Notes: generated by a model from the letters alone, not told the origin. A stretch of 64,000 bases of DNA from Dichetophora obliterata (GCA_963920525.1 OY986436.1:185201996-185265995), one strand, 5' to 3'; positions 18,169-30,065 are shown, counted from the stretch's first letter. A program made the numbers and translations.

Positions 18169-18350
18169 TTAAGAAATTGCATCACCACAATATATATTTA
18201 CACATGTTACGTAAAATAAATTCTTATTGTAGGGTAACCGTAAGAGATGGCGAAATGTTATATTTTGCATATCTTATCAATGTGTAAAATTCCTTCTTAC
18301 ATCATGTTCTTCCATCTCTTGTAGTAGTTTAGCTTGTATTTAAGACATGC
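18169..18350. repeat. Dispersed repeat copy 2 (partner at 16598-16790)
   Basis: Diverged direct copy with CTTATTGTAGGGTAACCGTA and ATGTTCTTCCATCTCTTG. Confidence 0.6.
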
Positions 18351-19334
18351 TTTTTCTACGCTAATATTTCCGTCACTAATCTAAAATCAATTTATATTGT
18401 GAAAGCTCTTCCTCACCCAGAGCTTTCATTCGGTACCTCATATAACATTCTACCACTTCCTAGACTTGATGTACATGTTTCAAGTCATAGTTCATCGTTT
18501 TAAAATCGAACATGTTTCTACACATCTATAGTGCAGTACCTTTCGAAAGATTTAAGTTTTCTTACCCTTCTTCTTAAATAAATATTTAAAAAGCGTACGA
18601 CAGATTTTGATGTTCACGTATTATTATATAAGATTTCGATAGAACAAAGACTCCTTTTGATTTGATTTTATTGTCTTGAATAGTTAAAATATCAGTAAGC
18701 CCAACAACTCGTTAAAATTTAAAATCGCGAGTGTACATTTCTTACCTTCCCAATTGTCCTCATAAATATCGCCAACTATAAAAATTCAATGCAGACCATC
18801 AACTATCTGCAAAGCAGATAATATGCTTGATAAGTATTGAAAAACACAGCGATACTCAGGAGAAAAAGGTGCAAATCAAATACATTTTGCAAAACTTTAA
18901 GCACCAAATCGTATTTAAAACATACTTTGCTGGGAATTGATCGTAAAACATGGAATTATATGCAACAGTGTATGCAAAAATGGCGAAGTACGTAGGAAGT
19001 GCGGGCATACTAAAAAAGATTGCAAATAAAGATGTGAGAAAAGAAAAGTACGCAATAAAAACAAAAAAATATAAAAAGGGGTTAAAACAATAAAGAGCAG
19101 AAGCAAGCAAATTATTAACTGGCGCAAAGGTGCATCTGGACTTACAGTCTTTTGGAATTTCAACTGAATGCAAAAATCTTGATATAATAATTATAGCACA
19201 TAGTGTAAGATGTTCAGAACATAAAGTAACTTAGGAGTTTATTCTATAGAGAAAAACCACAACTTTACTAGTACATATTGTTAGCTCCACCATTTATTAT
19301 TTATTATAAAATAAACAATGTGCTGCTACGTGTT
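18351..19334. other. AT-rich non-coding stretch
   Basis: No gene recognised. A minus-strand frame at 18856-19173 is hydrophobic only because it reads the complement of AT-rich DNA; a plus-strand frame near 18985-19027 has isolated Cys/His residues but no zinc-knuckle spacing. Confidence 0.3.
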
Positions 19335-19450
19335 CAACGTAGTGATGGAAAACTATCGAAATTACTATCGATAGCTTGCTTATAACTATCTTGACTATTG
19401 CTGATAAAAAACTTTCGATAGTGGTTTTAACTATCTTCGATAGTATACAT
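19335..19450. repeat. Cluster of ACTATCGATAG-type motifs
   Basis: About six ACTATC/TATCGA words occur within 115 bp, including one full TATCGATA palindrome at about 19367. TATCGATA is the dipteran DRE motif bound by DREF. The same wording is common at the edges of dispersed fly repeats, so a TE edge is equally likely. Confidence 0.4.
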
Positions 19451-19639
19451 AAGAAAAAAAAATAAAAACTAGATTTTAAAAAAAAAAATATATAATGAGG
19501 CACTACTATTAGCTTAAAATCTAAATTTCTTTTACTTATCTGATTGCCAGATTCAGATTGCAATCTACAAATATTGAGTATTATTATTAAGGTGCTTAGG
19601 TTTGATCCAGCAAATATGTAATTAAAATAAATCTGAACA

Positions 19640-19870
19640 ATATGGTACACGGTGGGCTTGAATGATTTCTAAAAAAGACTAACGAGCACCAAATATTGTT
19701 CACCGGAATATTTGAAACATGAAAAAAAACTTCATTTCACAAAATTTTTTCGTAATCCTTATAGCCGTTTTTGAAAAAAACGATTTCAATGAATATGAAA
19801 TTTTTTACAATTTTGGATCGAATTATTTTTCATAGTAGCTACAAAATCTTCAATTTTTTCATATATTTGA
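19640..19870 (+). repeat. Dispersed repeat, inverted partner at 25290-25540
   Basis: Shares (diverged) AAAATTTTTTCGTAATCCTT, AGCCGTTTTTGAA, AAATTTTTTACAATTTT and TCGAATTATTTTT with the reverse complement 5.6 kb away. Both copies give weakly similar, meaningless peptides. Confidence 0.55.
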
Positions 19871-20224
19871 ACTTCAAACTTTCATTTTTATTACATGAAA
19901 TTATTACAGGGAAATTTTTAAAAATTTTAAAAATATCCCTTATAAAAAAACCAAAACAGGAAAGTTGGAAAATAATTTAGAGGGCTTAGTATTGTATTAA
20001 ATAAATAAACAAATTGCTTTGAAAAAATTTTAAAATAAAAAAAACTTTATTATGTGCATTACAAATATTTGTATGTATTTATTTAGGAATGTGTTAAATA
20101 AATAAACGAATTTCTATGAAAAAATTTTGAAGTAGTGAATGAACATTACTGTATACATTACATATGTATATTATAGATTTTAAGGGGTGTTTTTATTTGA
20201 AATTTTTTTCTTTATATGTGTGTA

Positions 20225-20582
20225 CACGGTAAAAAATATGAGCATAAATTTTATACTATTTGGTATACATATAAATCCAAACCAAAAATGTTTTAAAAGT
20301 TATACCATCAAATCTTATAAATTTTTCCGGACCATTTTTCTCGTCAGACCAATTGAAACCACTATATTTTTAAATTTCCCGATTTCGGTGAATTTTTTTC
20401 TTTCGAACCAAAATATATTTTGATTTACGCATGATATTCATATAAAATTTTTAATTTATATTTGTTTTATTATTTTTATAATAATGAGTGGTATAAAATT
20501 TATAAATTCTTTGGAATAAAAAACTTTATACCACAAAAATGTTATAAAATAGATAAAATTTACCATCAAATTTTTTACTGTG
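20225..20582. mobile_element. MITE with CACRGTAAAAAATWTGA ends and TA duplication
   Basis: The left end CACGGTAAAAAATATGA and the right end (minus) CACAGTAAAAAATTTGA form a 17-bp inverted repeat with two mismatches, flanked by TA on both sides (20223-20224, 20583-20584). It is 358 bp, AT-rich and has no ORF. Fits a Tc1/mariner-type MITE. Confidence 0.6.
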
Positions 20583-20639
20583 TAGATTACGTGATTAAAA
20601 TTTCATATTGATATCTTAGATAATAGCAAATATATAGGG

Positions 20640-21240
20640 TGTGGTGGGGTGAAGCGTTTCGTTTTTTTATTTGGAGGCTCACAGAACCCCCAAAAATTAT
20701 AATTTTTGAATGGTTTTTCTCTTAAATCGCAAGAATGGACATTTTTTAATTTCTATGCGCTCGGGTTTGAGCATTTTCGATTTCGGCAAAAAAATTATGG
20801 ATATACTTAAAAAATGTTCGTTTTTCGATTTTTGAAAAATGGTAGGATGAAGCGTTTCTCCAAAAGATCGATGCGTTTGATGGCCTCGGGAAGGCTCCAA
20901 AGTCAGCAAGAAACTAAAATACTGAATAAAAGCCAACGAATCCGATACAAAATTCTTTTATTTGCGGCTCAAAAATGAATGAAAAATATATAATGAAAAA
21001 TGAGTGCAAAAACGACTGAAAATGTATTATTCATGGCTAATATCGAGGTCAGAGTCGCAGTTTTGACAGCCAAGATTGCCCATGTCGACGCATTTCAAGT
21101 GATATGGTCGGTCGCATCTGTTACAATGAATTGAAAAATGCCAAAAAATTAATAGAAATGCATTAAACACACACAAATACACTAAATACTCATTAAAACG
21201 GAGTTTGTGGGGTGAATCGTTTCATTCTGATAACACGGCT
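20640..21240 (-). repeat. Decayed repeat with three GRATGAAGCGTTTC phrases
   Basis: GGGTGAAGCGTTTC at about 20654, GGATGAAGCGTTTC at about 20847 and GGGTGAATCGTTTC at about 21210 translate on the minus strand as E-T-L/I-H-P-T. Probably coding or UTR remains of a transposon; it encloses the PHD-like fragment. Confidence 0.35.
21027..21120 (-). pseudogene. C-terminal half of a PHD-type zinc finger
   Basis: Minus-strand residues CNRCDRPYHLKC, then GCQNCDSDLDISHE and a stop, give Cys-x2-Cys, His-x2-Cys, Cys-x2-Cys spacing like the second half of a PHD finger. TTGTAACAG|ATGCG is a possible acceptor at 21118. PHD fingers end some pogo-like transposases and other TE proteins. No DDE core was found beside it, so it is an isolated fragment of unknown parent. 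Confidence 0.4.
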
Positions 21241-21699
21241 GGCATCACACAACCACTCGATAGATATTTCACAAACACTATATACTTTTTAATAACAGCA
21301 TTAAACCAACACGACTGATATATTTACCTTGATTTTTTGTTGAGTAGATGGCATAAAACACGATAAATTCACTCGATCAAAGAAATTTTGGGTAAAAATT
21401 TTTACCACTGTTTTGGAAGAGTAACACAATGAACGTCTGCACGCTTAGCTGTATCATGAAAAACTGTAAGGCAATGAAAGAAACACGAGTTGGCATAGGC
21501 GTCCACAGGAGGAAAGGGGCACGCTCGCCACCCCCCTCCAGACAGGCAAAGTTTTAAATATATCTTCATATTAAAAAAAAAAAACTGTAAAGTACAATTA
21601 AAAAATTTTACGGGAAAAGCAAAAGACTTTCTAAATTGTAAGTTGCACAAACAACCATAAATGGTACTTTTTTTTTTGTTCAGAAATCAGTAAAAAAAG

Positions 21700-21935
21700 A
21701 ACCATAGAAAAGTTATTTTTCGGCACTCGGAAATGAACCCTTTTAGAATCTATCAGCGGACGAAAATGCTTCTCAAAAACGAACCTAATTTTCTTCGGAA
21801 ATGAGTTAAAATTTAACCATAGAAAAGTTATTTTTCGGCACTCGGAAATAAACCCTTTCTGAATCAATTGCCGTACAAAAATGCTTCTCAGAGACGAACC
21901 TTTTTTCTTTGGAAATGAGTTAAAAAATGAACCAT
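21700..21935. repeat. Two-copy tandem repeat of about 115 bp
   Basis: AACCATAGAAAAGTTATTTT, TCGGCACTCGGAAAT, AATGCTTCTCA and GGAAATGAGTTAAAA occur in both copies. The peptide repeat in the minus frame follows from this. Confidence 0.65.
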
Positions 21936-22217
21936 AGAAACTCTTAGAAATTAACAAAACTGGTTCATTTACGAGGAATTTTTATGTTCTAAAATGATTC
22001 TTTTTCGACTTAAAATAGGTTTTTAATAATTTTGCAAAAGAAGTATTGTTTTTAGGTATGGGAAAAATTTTCACGAATTTAATCTTCTATACCAAGCTTT
22101 TTAAGCGGCAAAATAAAAAAAATAAAAAAAATAAAAAACCTTTTATCCAAAAACGATCGCAAAACTCTCACCTTACGCAAAACCTTCGCTTATGGTTCAG
22201 GGGGTACATTTCCTTAT

Positions 22218-22362
22218 CGATGGTTAAGCGCATAAAAGTGATAAGTGAACATTTTTAAATTTTCAGAAATGCTTATTTGCAATACATTTCATTTAAAAAA
22301 TAAAAAAAATTTTCTGGAAATTTAAAAATGTTGACTTATCACTTTTGTGCGCTTAACCATCG
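22218..22362. mobile_element. 145-bp foldback/hairpin element
   Basis: The left arm starts CGATGGTTAAGCGCATAAAA and the right arm (minus) CGATGGTTAAGCGCACAAAA. Arms are about 52 bp with a ~40-bp AT spacer. Single-hairpin MITE or hairpin RNA source. No ORF. Confidence 0.6.
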
Positions 22363-22369
22363 TTTTATT

Positions 22370-24439
22370 TGGTAATTATTCGACAAACCAGGCTGATTCG
22401 GTTTTAGATTTTTTAAACTCAACTAATTCGTACATTCTACGAATAATGCGTATGGTCAACCTACGAATGAATGCTTTCTACTAATATTATTTTTAATTCG
22501 TAAATAATACGAAACCATTAGTAAATACTGCGAATGTAATGGAAGAAATTAAGAAGTTATTCGTACGATAAATATAAAAATGTTAGAGAATAATATTCCT
22601 TATTAGTCGAAGATCATTCTTCATAGCAATAGGTATGTTTTAAAGTCCATGTAAACAAGTAGAAAACAAAGCAAGATAAATTTTACAAACATAAATGATT
22701 TTCAAACAGTCGGCATAAGAAAAATAATTTTTCTGTCATAAAAATGATCCAATTCGATTATTTTTTTAATTTTTCCTAAATTTATGAAAATAGCTAACAA
22801 TCCTGCAGCATTTAAATTTGAGAAAGTTGCAGCGATCTAGGCGATGGCAAGGCTTCTAATTCAAAAGCAAAAAAAAATTTGTAAATTATGAATAAAGTAG
22901 GCCAATTTTCAATAAAGGACTAATTTTTTTAAAAATCCTATGAAAAATTCGGATAAGAAAACAATTTTGAATTAGAATAGGCTATGGTCAAGAGTTTTTT
23001 TATTACTTAAATGTAAATAGGAAACTTGATTTGAAACATCCATTAAATACTTCTTAAAATTCACGTTTTTTTAGCGTCATGTGCTCATGTTAAATTCAGG
23101 ATTCAGAATCAAATCTTGCTGGGAGGTTCTGGAATATGTTAAGAAAACGTATTAAACCCACAACCCGGAAGTATATTTATTCATTTTTGAATTTTTCATT
23201 TTTTCATTTTGAATTTACGTTTTGAACTAAAAAAAAAACTTTTTTAAAGTTATTCATGTAATAATTATGTTGTGGATTTGTGTCAGTGCGATGTGAGATC
23301 CGGTGAAACTCTAATTTTTAATTTTTGTGAATTATATGAATTTTGACTTCCTCAATCCAAATCTAAAAATTTCAGGCCGCTCCCAATTGGTTTAGGAGTT
23401 ATGTATCCTCAAAGTTGAAAAATGGCCTAAAAATCTTGATTGTTTTTCCAGTTTTCCAGCAAAACAAAAATATTGTTTAATATTGGCTAATTTTTTGTAT
23501 TCTTATTTGAAAAGTTGAAAACTTGGGGGCTCAGAAGTAATTAATGCGAATTCATTTAAAAATATATGAGAACTCACATTATTTAATTTTCTTAACAACT
23601 AAGAAAATAGCTTTTGCTAAAGATTATTGAAATGTATTACTAGATAAAAATATTAAATTAAATTTTCTTGATTGTTTGAGCTACGGCCGTAGCAATTAAA
23701 CAAAAATTCTTTTGAATTTGTTTTGTTTTTATTTTCGAAAACAATCAAGAAAATTAAATCTTAAGAAGGCCGATTACAACAACACATTAAATTAAATTTA
23801 AAAATATTTCGAGCATAACACGAGAAAAATTTTTACCCCATTTTTAATATATGTTGGATTTTGCTATGTGTACTTAGAACCAAAAATCTCAGAAAATATA
23901 ATCATATAGGCTACATTTTCCTTATGCTCATTCTAGAATTTTTTTTTGTATTTTTCCCCCTTCGATGAAATCCTGCGGACGCTCATGCGTGACGGTATAT
24001 AGTGTCATATAGTGGCTGGATTTTCTCAAAACAGTATTTTTTAAAACTGTGCCAAAGATTATGGAAAAACTATAAGTCCAATTGAGTTAAAAAATTTTTA
24101 TGATATATTTCACAGGAAAAAATATATGATTACCTACAATCACTTCTTAAAATTAAAAATTAAGAAAGTTTGAAACGTAAAAAATGAGTAATTTTTCAAA
24201 TTTTTTTTTTGTTTAAAATTTAGTTGAAATTATAGTTTGTAGGGTTATCTTTCATAAGAACAATTTTTTTCGTTTATCTCTTTTAGAAGCTGAGAAATTG
24301 TTGGCACCATTTTGAAGTCCGAAAATTAAGTCCTTAATAAGTTTTTTACAAATACTTCTCTTATTAAATTGTACTGTAAAATTTTATTGTAGCAATTCGT
24401 TTAATCATTAAATACAATCCTAAATAAATACATAAATAT
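22370..24439. other. AT-rich non-coding stretch with one dispersed repeat
   Basis: No gene seen. 23330-23560 matches, diverged, the inverted pair at 40.9 and 41.4 kb (AAAATTTCAGGCCGCTC, CCAATTGGTTTAGGAGTTAT, CCTAAAAATCTTG, TTTTCCAGCAAAAC). ATTCGTA words cluster at 22430-22570. Confidence 0.4.
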
Positions 24440-24881
24440 GGCTCTGCGGAAAATGGCCCCAGGAAAAATGGCCCCAAAACGAAAAATTAAATAGGCCCCC
24501 TAAATATTACCCCAATGTATACAATTCAATTTGAACCCAAACTTAAATAAAAAATTATCCTAAATGTTTCCTTGGCCGGATATGAAAGGCCCACAGGGAA
24601 AATATTTTTTAAAAATATCGCTCTTTTTATGGCAAAATCATTTGCCCTTATACGAAATGCTATTTTTAGCATTCCGTTCAAGAGCAATCCATCTAAGGCA
24701 CAGTGAAACAACTCCACTTTTTGTTATTTGGGATTTGAAAAATAGCTCCACACAGAGAAAGGAAAAATGGCCTCAAAAAGTAAGGAAATATGGCACCAAT
24801 TTTTCGTGTTGTGTTCCATATAAAATTTTGGGCCTTTTTGTTTTGGGGAAATTTTTACTTGGAGCCATTTTGCGCAGAGCC
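24440..24881. mobile_element. 442-bp MITE with ~40-bp inverted repeats
   Basis: Both ends read GGCTCTGCGSAAAATGG and continue CYCCARGWAAAAAT and CCCCAAAAC. No clear target duplication (flanks ATAAATAT and TAAAAATA). Overlapping frames on both strands are not coding. Confidence 0.6.
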
Positions 24882-25057
24882 TAAAAATACATGTAATGCA
24901 TATAATAAAGCTTCTTTTGCACTTTAAAATTTTTTCATAGCAATTCCTTTGTTTATTTAATCCTAAGCCTTCTACATTACTTTTCAACTACCCAGCTTTT
25001 TCCTGTTTCATAAAAGATAGGTTTAAAATTTTTCATAAAAAAAGATATGTAATAAAA

Positions 25058-25317
25058 TATCTGTGGTCACAAGGAATAACGACTAAACTTACAGTATCGT
25101 AAAAAACGATATTTTAATTGCACGAACTACGACTCATTTTTTTGATGTATATGAACCGTTACAAACAAAATATGTGCAGACTTAAGTGATGATCAATTCT
25201 AGACCAAAAAATGGATATCTGCCTACTTCCAAAAACTGGCAATAAAGTAAATTCCATATAGCTTTTTTACGATATTTTGAGTTTTGTCATTATTCCTTAT
25301 GACCACTGATATATGAA
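25058..25317. repeat. Foldback of about 260 bp
   Basis: ATCTGTGGTCACAAGGAATA followed by TATCGTAAAAAACG at 25060-25108 is repeated inverted, diverged, at 25262-25312. It overlaps the inner part of the repeat shared with 19.7 kb. Confidence 0.5.
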
Positions 25318-25540
25318 AAAAAATTACGATTTTGTGGCGACCATCAAAAATAATTCGATTGAAAATTGTAAAAAATTTAATATTCAATAAAATCGTTTTT
25401 TTTTTCAACATTTTCAACGTTTCAAAAACGGCTCTTAGAATTACGCAAAAATTTTGTAAAATAAAATTTTTTTTATGCTTACGGTGAAAAATTTTTGGTG
25501 CTCCTTAGCCTCATTTAAAAATCATTCCAGTCCACGCACA
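25290..25540 (-). repeat. Dispersed repeat, inverted partner of 19640-19870
   Basis: Reverse-complement copy of the 19.7-kb repeat, ending next to the 25539 element. Confidence 0.5.
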
Positions 25541-26397
25541 GTGAATCGTGTAAAACATGCTAGCTGGACAAAACTATTTTCTTGTATTTTTTGATTGCTA
25601 CATGCATAACGATTGTTTTAATTGTTAAAGATTTTATTTTGCGGCACATCCGAAACTTAGATGCCCCTACACTTAATGTGCGCTTTGTATGACAACTGTG
25701 ACTACCGTGCTGCTGTTAAATATGCCTATTATTATTTATAAAACTAGTTTTTATCAAAGTGATATCAATAAAATTCTTTTAATTTGTACTAAATATGAGT
25801 GATCGTGATAAGCAATTTTCAAACTCTTCGAAAATTGTCACCAAATTTTATACATTTCCCATTTAGTGATAGCGAATGTGTATTTAAAAAAAAAATAAAA
25901 TAGAAGCAATCGTGTTGAAAGCCCCAAAGCAGTTTTAAAATAATGGACAAACACGTATTAAACATATACTGAAAAATCAGCGGTGTCAAATCAGTTCTAT
26001 CTTCGTGAAGTTTAAAAATAAAAACTTATAACGCAGAAAGAGCGCTTCTGGTGGTTTTTAAAAATTCACATATATATATCCATTCTCTCACTTTATTTTT
26101 ATAAAATTATATCTCATACCTTTAACTTGAAATTCCATTGCACACATTTAAAAAAGTTTATTGTATAACACTGCACTTGCGTCTTTGAAAATACAATATT
26201 TTCAACTGATGATCATAATAAAATAAATAAAACTTAATACCTGTTTACACTGCTTATTACTTAATACTTAAAATAGAGTGAAAAGAACAATTCTTAATAC
26301 CATCTTTTTTAGATCATTACTCATCAACTTTTACAGCTTTTTTCTCAAAGTGAGAAAATCAATTTTGTCCAGCTAGCATGTTCTACACGAGTCACTG
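25539..26397. mobile_element. 859-bp non-autonomous Tc1/mariner-like element
   Basis: Ends CAGTGAATCGTGTAAAAC (left) and CAGTGACTCGTGTAGAAC (minus, right) continue as ATGCTAGCTGGACAAAA, about 35 bp of inverted repeat with two mismatches. TA follows the right end; the left has CA, perhaps a mutated TA. No ORF. Confidence 0.55.
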
Positions 26398-26639
26398 TAC
26401 CATGGTGGGTAGGGAATTATTATTACAATTTATGATATAAGGAATTTTTACTTCAGCTGGCAAGTGTAAGATGTAAGGGTAGCTTTTCTGACTTGATATA
26501 TATTTCACGTAAATAAACAACAAGGAAAATTGAAAAGACAGTTAATTTTTATTACATTAAAATTGACTTTTTCCAGTATTTTTTAATAATATCCAAATTT
26601 CTTATAATAGCTTAATTAATATCTAATAGGACTTTATTT

Positions 26640-27360
26640 ATGTTAACTAAGCCCCTATGCTTATAGCTTGTTTATTGCACATTTATCAACTATGAGCAAC
26701 TGATCATAAAGAAAGCATTGTGCTCATACATGCGGAGCAAGTGAAAATCATTATATATGAGCAACTTGTGTAAGATGTTTTACCAAAGTGTTCATAATGT
26801 ATGAACAATTGGCGTAAGATGTGTTGCTAAAATGTTCATAGATCATGCTCAAATGATGTAAATTAAGGATAACTTGATTAGAAATTTTTTTTTTTAAATA
26901 TTCAAGATTTTTGTTATTTTACTACAAAAGCTGTTTATTGTATACATACGTATAATAAAAATTTCTTATAAACTATATCCTAAATATATTCACTATTAAC
27001 CACTTTAGTATTAACTTTATTTGTTTGCTTATACTTTAACTTTAAGCTGTAGCCTAGACTTTCCACATTTTTTCTTTTCTGTACTGCTTCATTTGCTAAC
27101 AAAGCTTATGCGTTTTTTTTTATTTATTTTCTACGTCATAAGCATTTGATACCAATTTATGATCAACGCTTATAAACTGTTAACGCTTTTAAGAACAATT
27201 CATTCATATAAATGAAATTTTTTTGATCATAAAAATTTTGGCAATTAAAAATTGATCATAATATATGATCAGTGTTTTATGCATGTTTTTTACAGAATTA
27301 TAGCAAAAACTGTGAGCATAGTCCATAATTCATGATCAAAACTTAAACATTTCCAAGGCT
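26640..27360. repeat. AT-rich stretch rich in ATGATCA / ATGAGCA words
   Basis: About ten TGATCA or TGAGCA/TGAACA words in 700 bp, with TATGAGCAACTTGTGTAAGA and TATGAACAATTGGCGTAAGA as near-repeats about 60 bp apart. No ORF. Confidence 0.35.
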
Positions 27361-27539
27361 TGGTAACGTACAACTATTTAGCACATTACTAAATTTGGGT
27401 GCTCAAAAAAATAATACACGCCACACGCTTAAGCACTTAGCTACAAAGCTATGCGGAAATAAAGGCCACATGCAAGCTGAACTCACTTACAATAAACTAG
27501 CATGATTTGTGCGTAAGTTTTTTTTAACCAAAAGGAAAT

Positions 27540-28480
27540 GACCACCTTTAGGTAAAGTTGGCAACCCTTTAACGCAACAGAAACAACAACAGCACCTCTG
27601 CAACAATGACAACTGTGGCAAAGAACTGCATCATGCCCTTACCCTGCTTCATTGTTCCGCATTAGCATAAAGCTAAGTTATGCCAGTATCTTAAAGCTCT
27701 CTTTCATTGCATTCTCGTACTCGCTCCACTCCACACAATCTGGTCAATTGGGAAACGCAACGGAACTGAGCCGAGCTGACTGACAGCGTGTTAATTTGTT
27801 GAAGTAAAGCGCGACTCTGGCCAACGCATGATGCTCAAACGAAAGTCGAACTTGTTGACCACAAATTTACGTTCCGACCAGTTCACAAATGTGCAAAAAA
27901 AATGCAGATTTTTTTGATTTTGAGCCAAAGTGCGACTAAAGCAAAATAAAAAAGAAATACATTTAAGCCATGGAGCAGCACGCAATTCTTCATAAATTTC
28001 AATCAAATTAAAAATACAAAAGCAACCAACAGAACGACCAAAAGAAAGGATGATAATGAAAGAGTGACGGGGTGGAAAATAATATTACAACAATAACAAC
28101 AATGTGAAGCTAACAAAAGCCAACAATTTCGATTTTGACCTCTCAATCGCAGCGCCTGGTAACGTCGAAATTTTCGTCGACAGCCAAGACGACTCGATGC
28201 GTTCAAGTCCAACTGGCTATTCGAATCAAGAGTCCAGCCACATTTCAATGCCAGCGCTTGAGGATGTGTGCGAATATTGGATTGTATATGCGCGGTAAGC
28301 TGTGTGCGCGCGCACGCGTACCCTGCTTGTGGTTGAATTTACGTCTTTCATTTTGCGTTGCCAATTCAAATTAATCAGAATTAGGCAATTACAGAAATTA
28401 CAAAAATTACATCGTAATTTTCTGGCATTTCGCTCGTTTTGTTCGCTTTTTTTTTTTTGTTTTTTTTTCAACTACACGGA
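27540..28480. other. Unique, GC-richer island; possible host regulatory or exonic sequence
   Basis: Unlike its surroundings this stretch has balanced composition, CAACAA-type runs typical of dipteran UTRs and enhancers, and no inverted or dispersed repeat I can detect. It contains a candidate exon at 28104-28296. A GTAAGC donor-like site and a GTGTGCGCGCGCACGCG run follow it. Confidence 0.35.
28104..28298 (+). CDS. Unrecognised open frame ending at a GTAAGC splice donor
   Basis: The frame (first in-frame ATG near 28197) reads FDFDLSIAAPGNVEIFVDSQ, SSPTGYSNQESSHISMPALE and CEYWIVYAR. It ends where TAA is created by a perfect donor, GCGCG|GTAAGC (28297). Residue composition is protein-like and not AT-driven. 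No family recognised. It could be an internal host exon, a 5' UTR, or chance. The open frame extends upstream through an Asn-rich run to a TAA at 28080. Confidence 0.2.
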   Translation: MKLTKANNFDFDLSIAAPGNVEIFVDSQDDSMRSSPTGYSNQESSHISMPALEDVCEYWIVYAR

Positions 28481-28854
28481 GAGAAATAGTTTTGTTGTAT
28501 CACGATATTATAATTCTTGATTAAAAAATTATTAAAATAAACCATAATTCTACTATTCATCATTTTTCTACTATTAATCAGAAAAAGTTCTTGCTATTGT
28601 AATATATATATGTGTATATGTAATATATACTGTTTTTTACAATATCTTGTATCCAAATGAAATTGTTTGATCTAAACAGCTAGAGCAAGACTTGCAATTT
28701 TGAAGCGAAGCTTTTTACGTCTCGTTTTGTGATTTGCTTGAGTAGAATCTCAAAAATGACACTTTTATCCATACACCTTTTTCTTAGAATTGTTGTGATT
28801 TTTTACTTGCGTCTATTACAGCAAGATGATATAAAATTAAAAATATTTCTTTGT

Positions 28855-28928
28855 AAACAAGTGAGAATCGAACTCGCACCATTTCGATCGAGAGTTCTAC
28901 CCTCTAACCACTAATCCAAAACCCTCTG
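28855..28928 (-). repeat. tRNA-like SINE head or tRNA pseudogene
   Basis: Minus strand has an A-box-like GGATTAGTGGTTAGAGGG and a B-box-like GCGAGTTCGATTCTCAC at normal spacing. The anticodon and acceptor stems do not close well, so it is not called as a functional tRNA. Confidence 0.55.
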
Positions 28929-28989
28929 TTACTTTATGTTATTCATTAAATATTATGTATTAACTGGACTTGTGTTGGAGAAGATGACA

Positions 28990-29115
28990 AGAATTTATTA
29001 AAAGGATTATGCATTAGCTATCCTACATGTGAATGCGTGAAGCTATGATGCAACATGTTGCAATAATGTGTTAAAAGGATTGTGCATTAGCTATCCTACA
29101 TGTATGTATGTAGCT
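28990..29115. repeat. Two-copy tandem repeat
   Basis: TTAAAAGGATTRTGCATTAG and CTATCCTACATGT occur at about 28997 and 29071. Confidence 0.6.
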
Positions 29116-29351
29116 ATGTTGCAGCAGATCATAAAAATCTATTAAAATTTTTGTGTATACAACAAAAGTAGCAAGGTTCCATTGAACTGGCTGAAAATTA
29201 TCACAAGATACCAATTGTTTTAGAAGTAGATTTCAATTGCGAATTCAGACATGAATGTTCACACGCATTTAAGGCAAACGTATTCGCGATGTATTTGATT
29301 TGGGTAAAGTCCTTGTAAAAAAGGTTTGGACAAAAGAGGTTGCTGGCGTAG

Positions 29352-29594
29352 CATTGGCGTCGGAAGCGGGGGGTCAAGGGGGGCAGTTGTCCCCCACTTT
29401 TTTAGCTATATAAACAATTTAAAAGAAAAAGTTATTCAAAATATCAGTTTTTTTACAACGATAATATTTTTGTAGTATATATTTTCCTCTTCTTTCTCTC
29501 TTCTTCATGTTTCATGTGAAGAAATTTTGGTGAACTTTTTTTGGACCACCATTTGTACTGACCCCCCAGATGAAATTCGCTTCCGACGCGCTTG
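29352..29594. mobile_element. 243-bp hAT-type MITE with perfect 8-bp duplication
   Basis: Flanked by TGGCGTAG at 29344-29351 and 29595-29602. Ends CATTGGCGTCGGAAGCG and (minus) CAAGCGCGTCGGAAGCG, with nearby GGGGGGTCA words on both sides. Matches the style of hAT (Tip100-like) non-autonomous elements. Confidence 0.75.
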
Positions 29595-29959
29595 TGGCGT
29601 AGTTAAGGATAGGCAAGTAGACCCAAAAATTGGCAGAATGATCAATTATTTAGCATTGCGAAAAAGTGCAGTTTATTTTAACGGCGAAAAATAAACTGAT
29701 CAATGTTTAAAATTAAGCAGTGTTAATGATGAACAATTACAACTTAAAATCAGTATAAAGGAGTTTAATTTTATGAACAAATATAAACAATTTAAGGGAG
29801 GTAAATCGGTGATCAAATATTCATGCTAATTGGATGAGCAGTTTAGAAGTTTTCGCGGAATTTGTTAAGATTTGAACTACAGTGCTCTCTAGTATTCAAG
29901 ATGGATCAAAAAATATAGCACCATTCTTCTCATTATACCAGAAGACTTCCGATCGCAGC

Positions 29960-30065
29960 ACAACCAACCGGGTCCAATTGTAAATACAAACCATCCAGGG
30001 ACTAACCCAAACACACCAGCCATTTAGGAGGAGTTCAGTGACATAATCCTTGTTTACACTCGTCA
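29960..30065 (-). repeat. Fragment of a Helitron/INE-like repeat
   Basis: CCATTTAGGAGGAGTTCAGT is shared with 58238-58257 in the same orientation and resembles the 5' zones of the 15-kb blocks. No termini seen. Confidence 0.4.

Noticed and set aside
18856..19173. 105-codon hydrophobic minus frame as a membrane protein
   Set aside because: Phe/Leu/Tyr richness follows from A-rich complement; no start context, homology or conservation cue.
28855..28928. Functional tRNA gene
   Set aside because: A and B boxes are present but acceptor and anticodon stems fail to pair; kept as SINE/pseudogene only.
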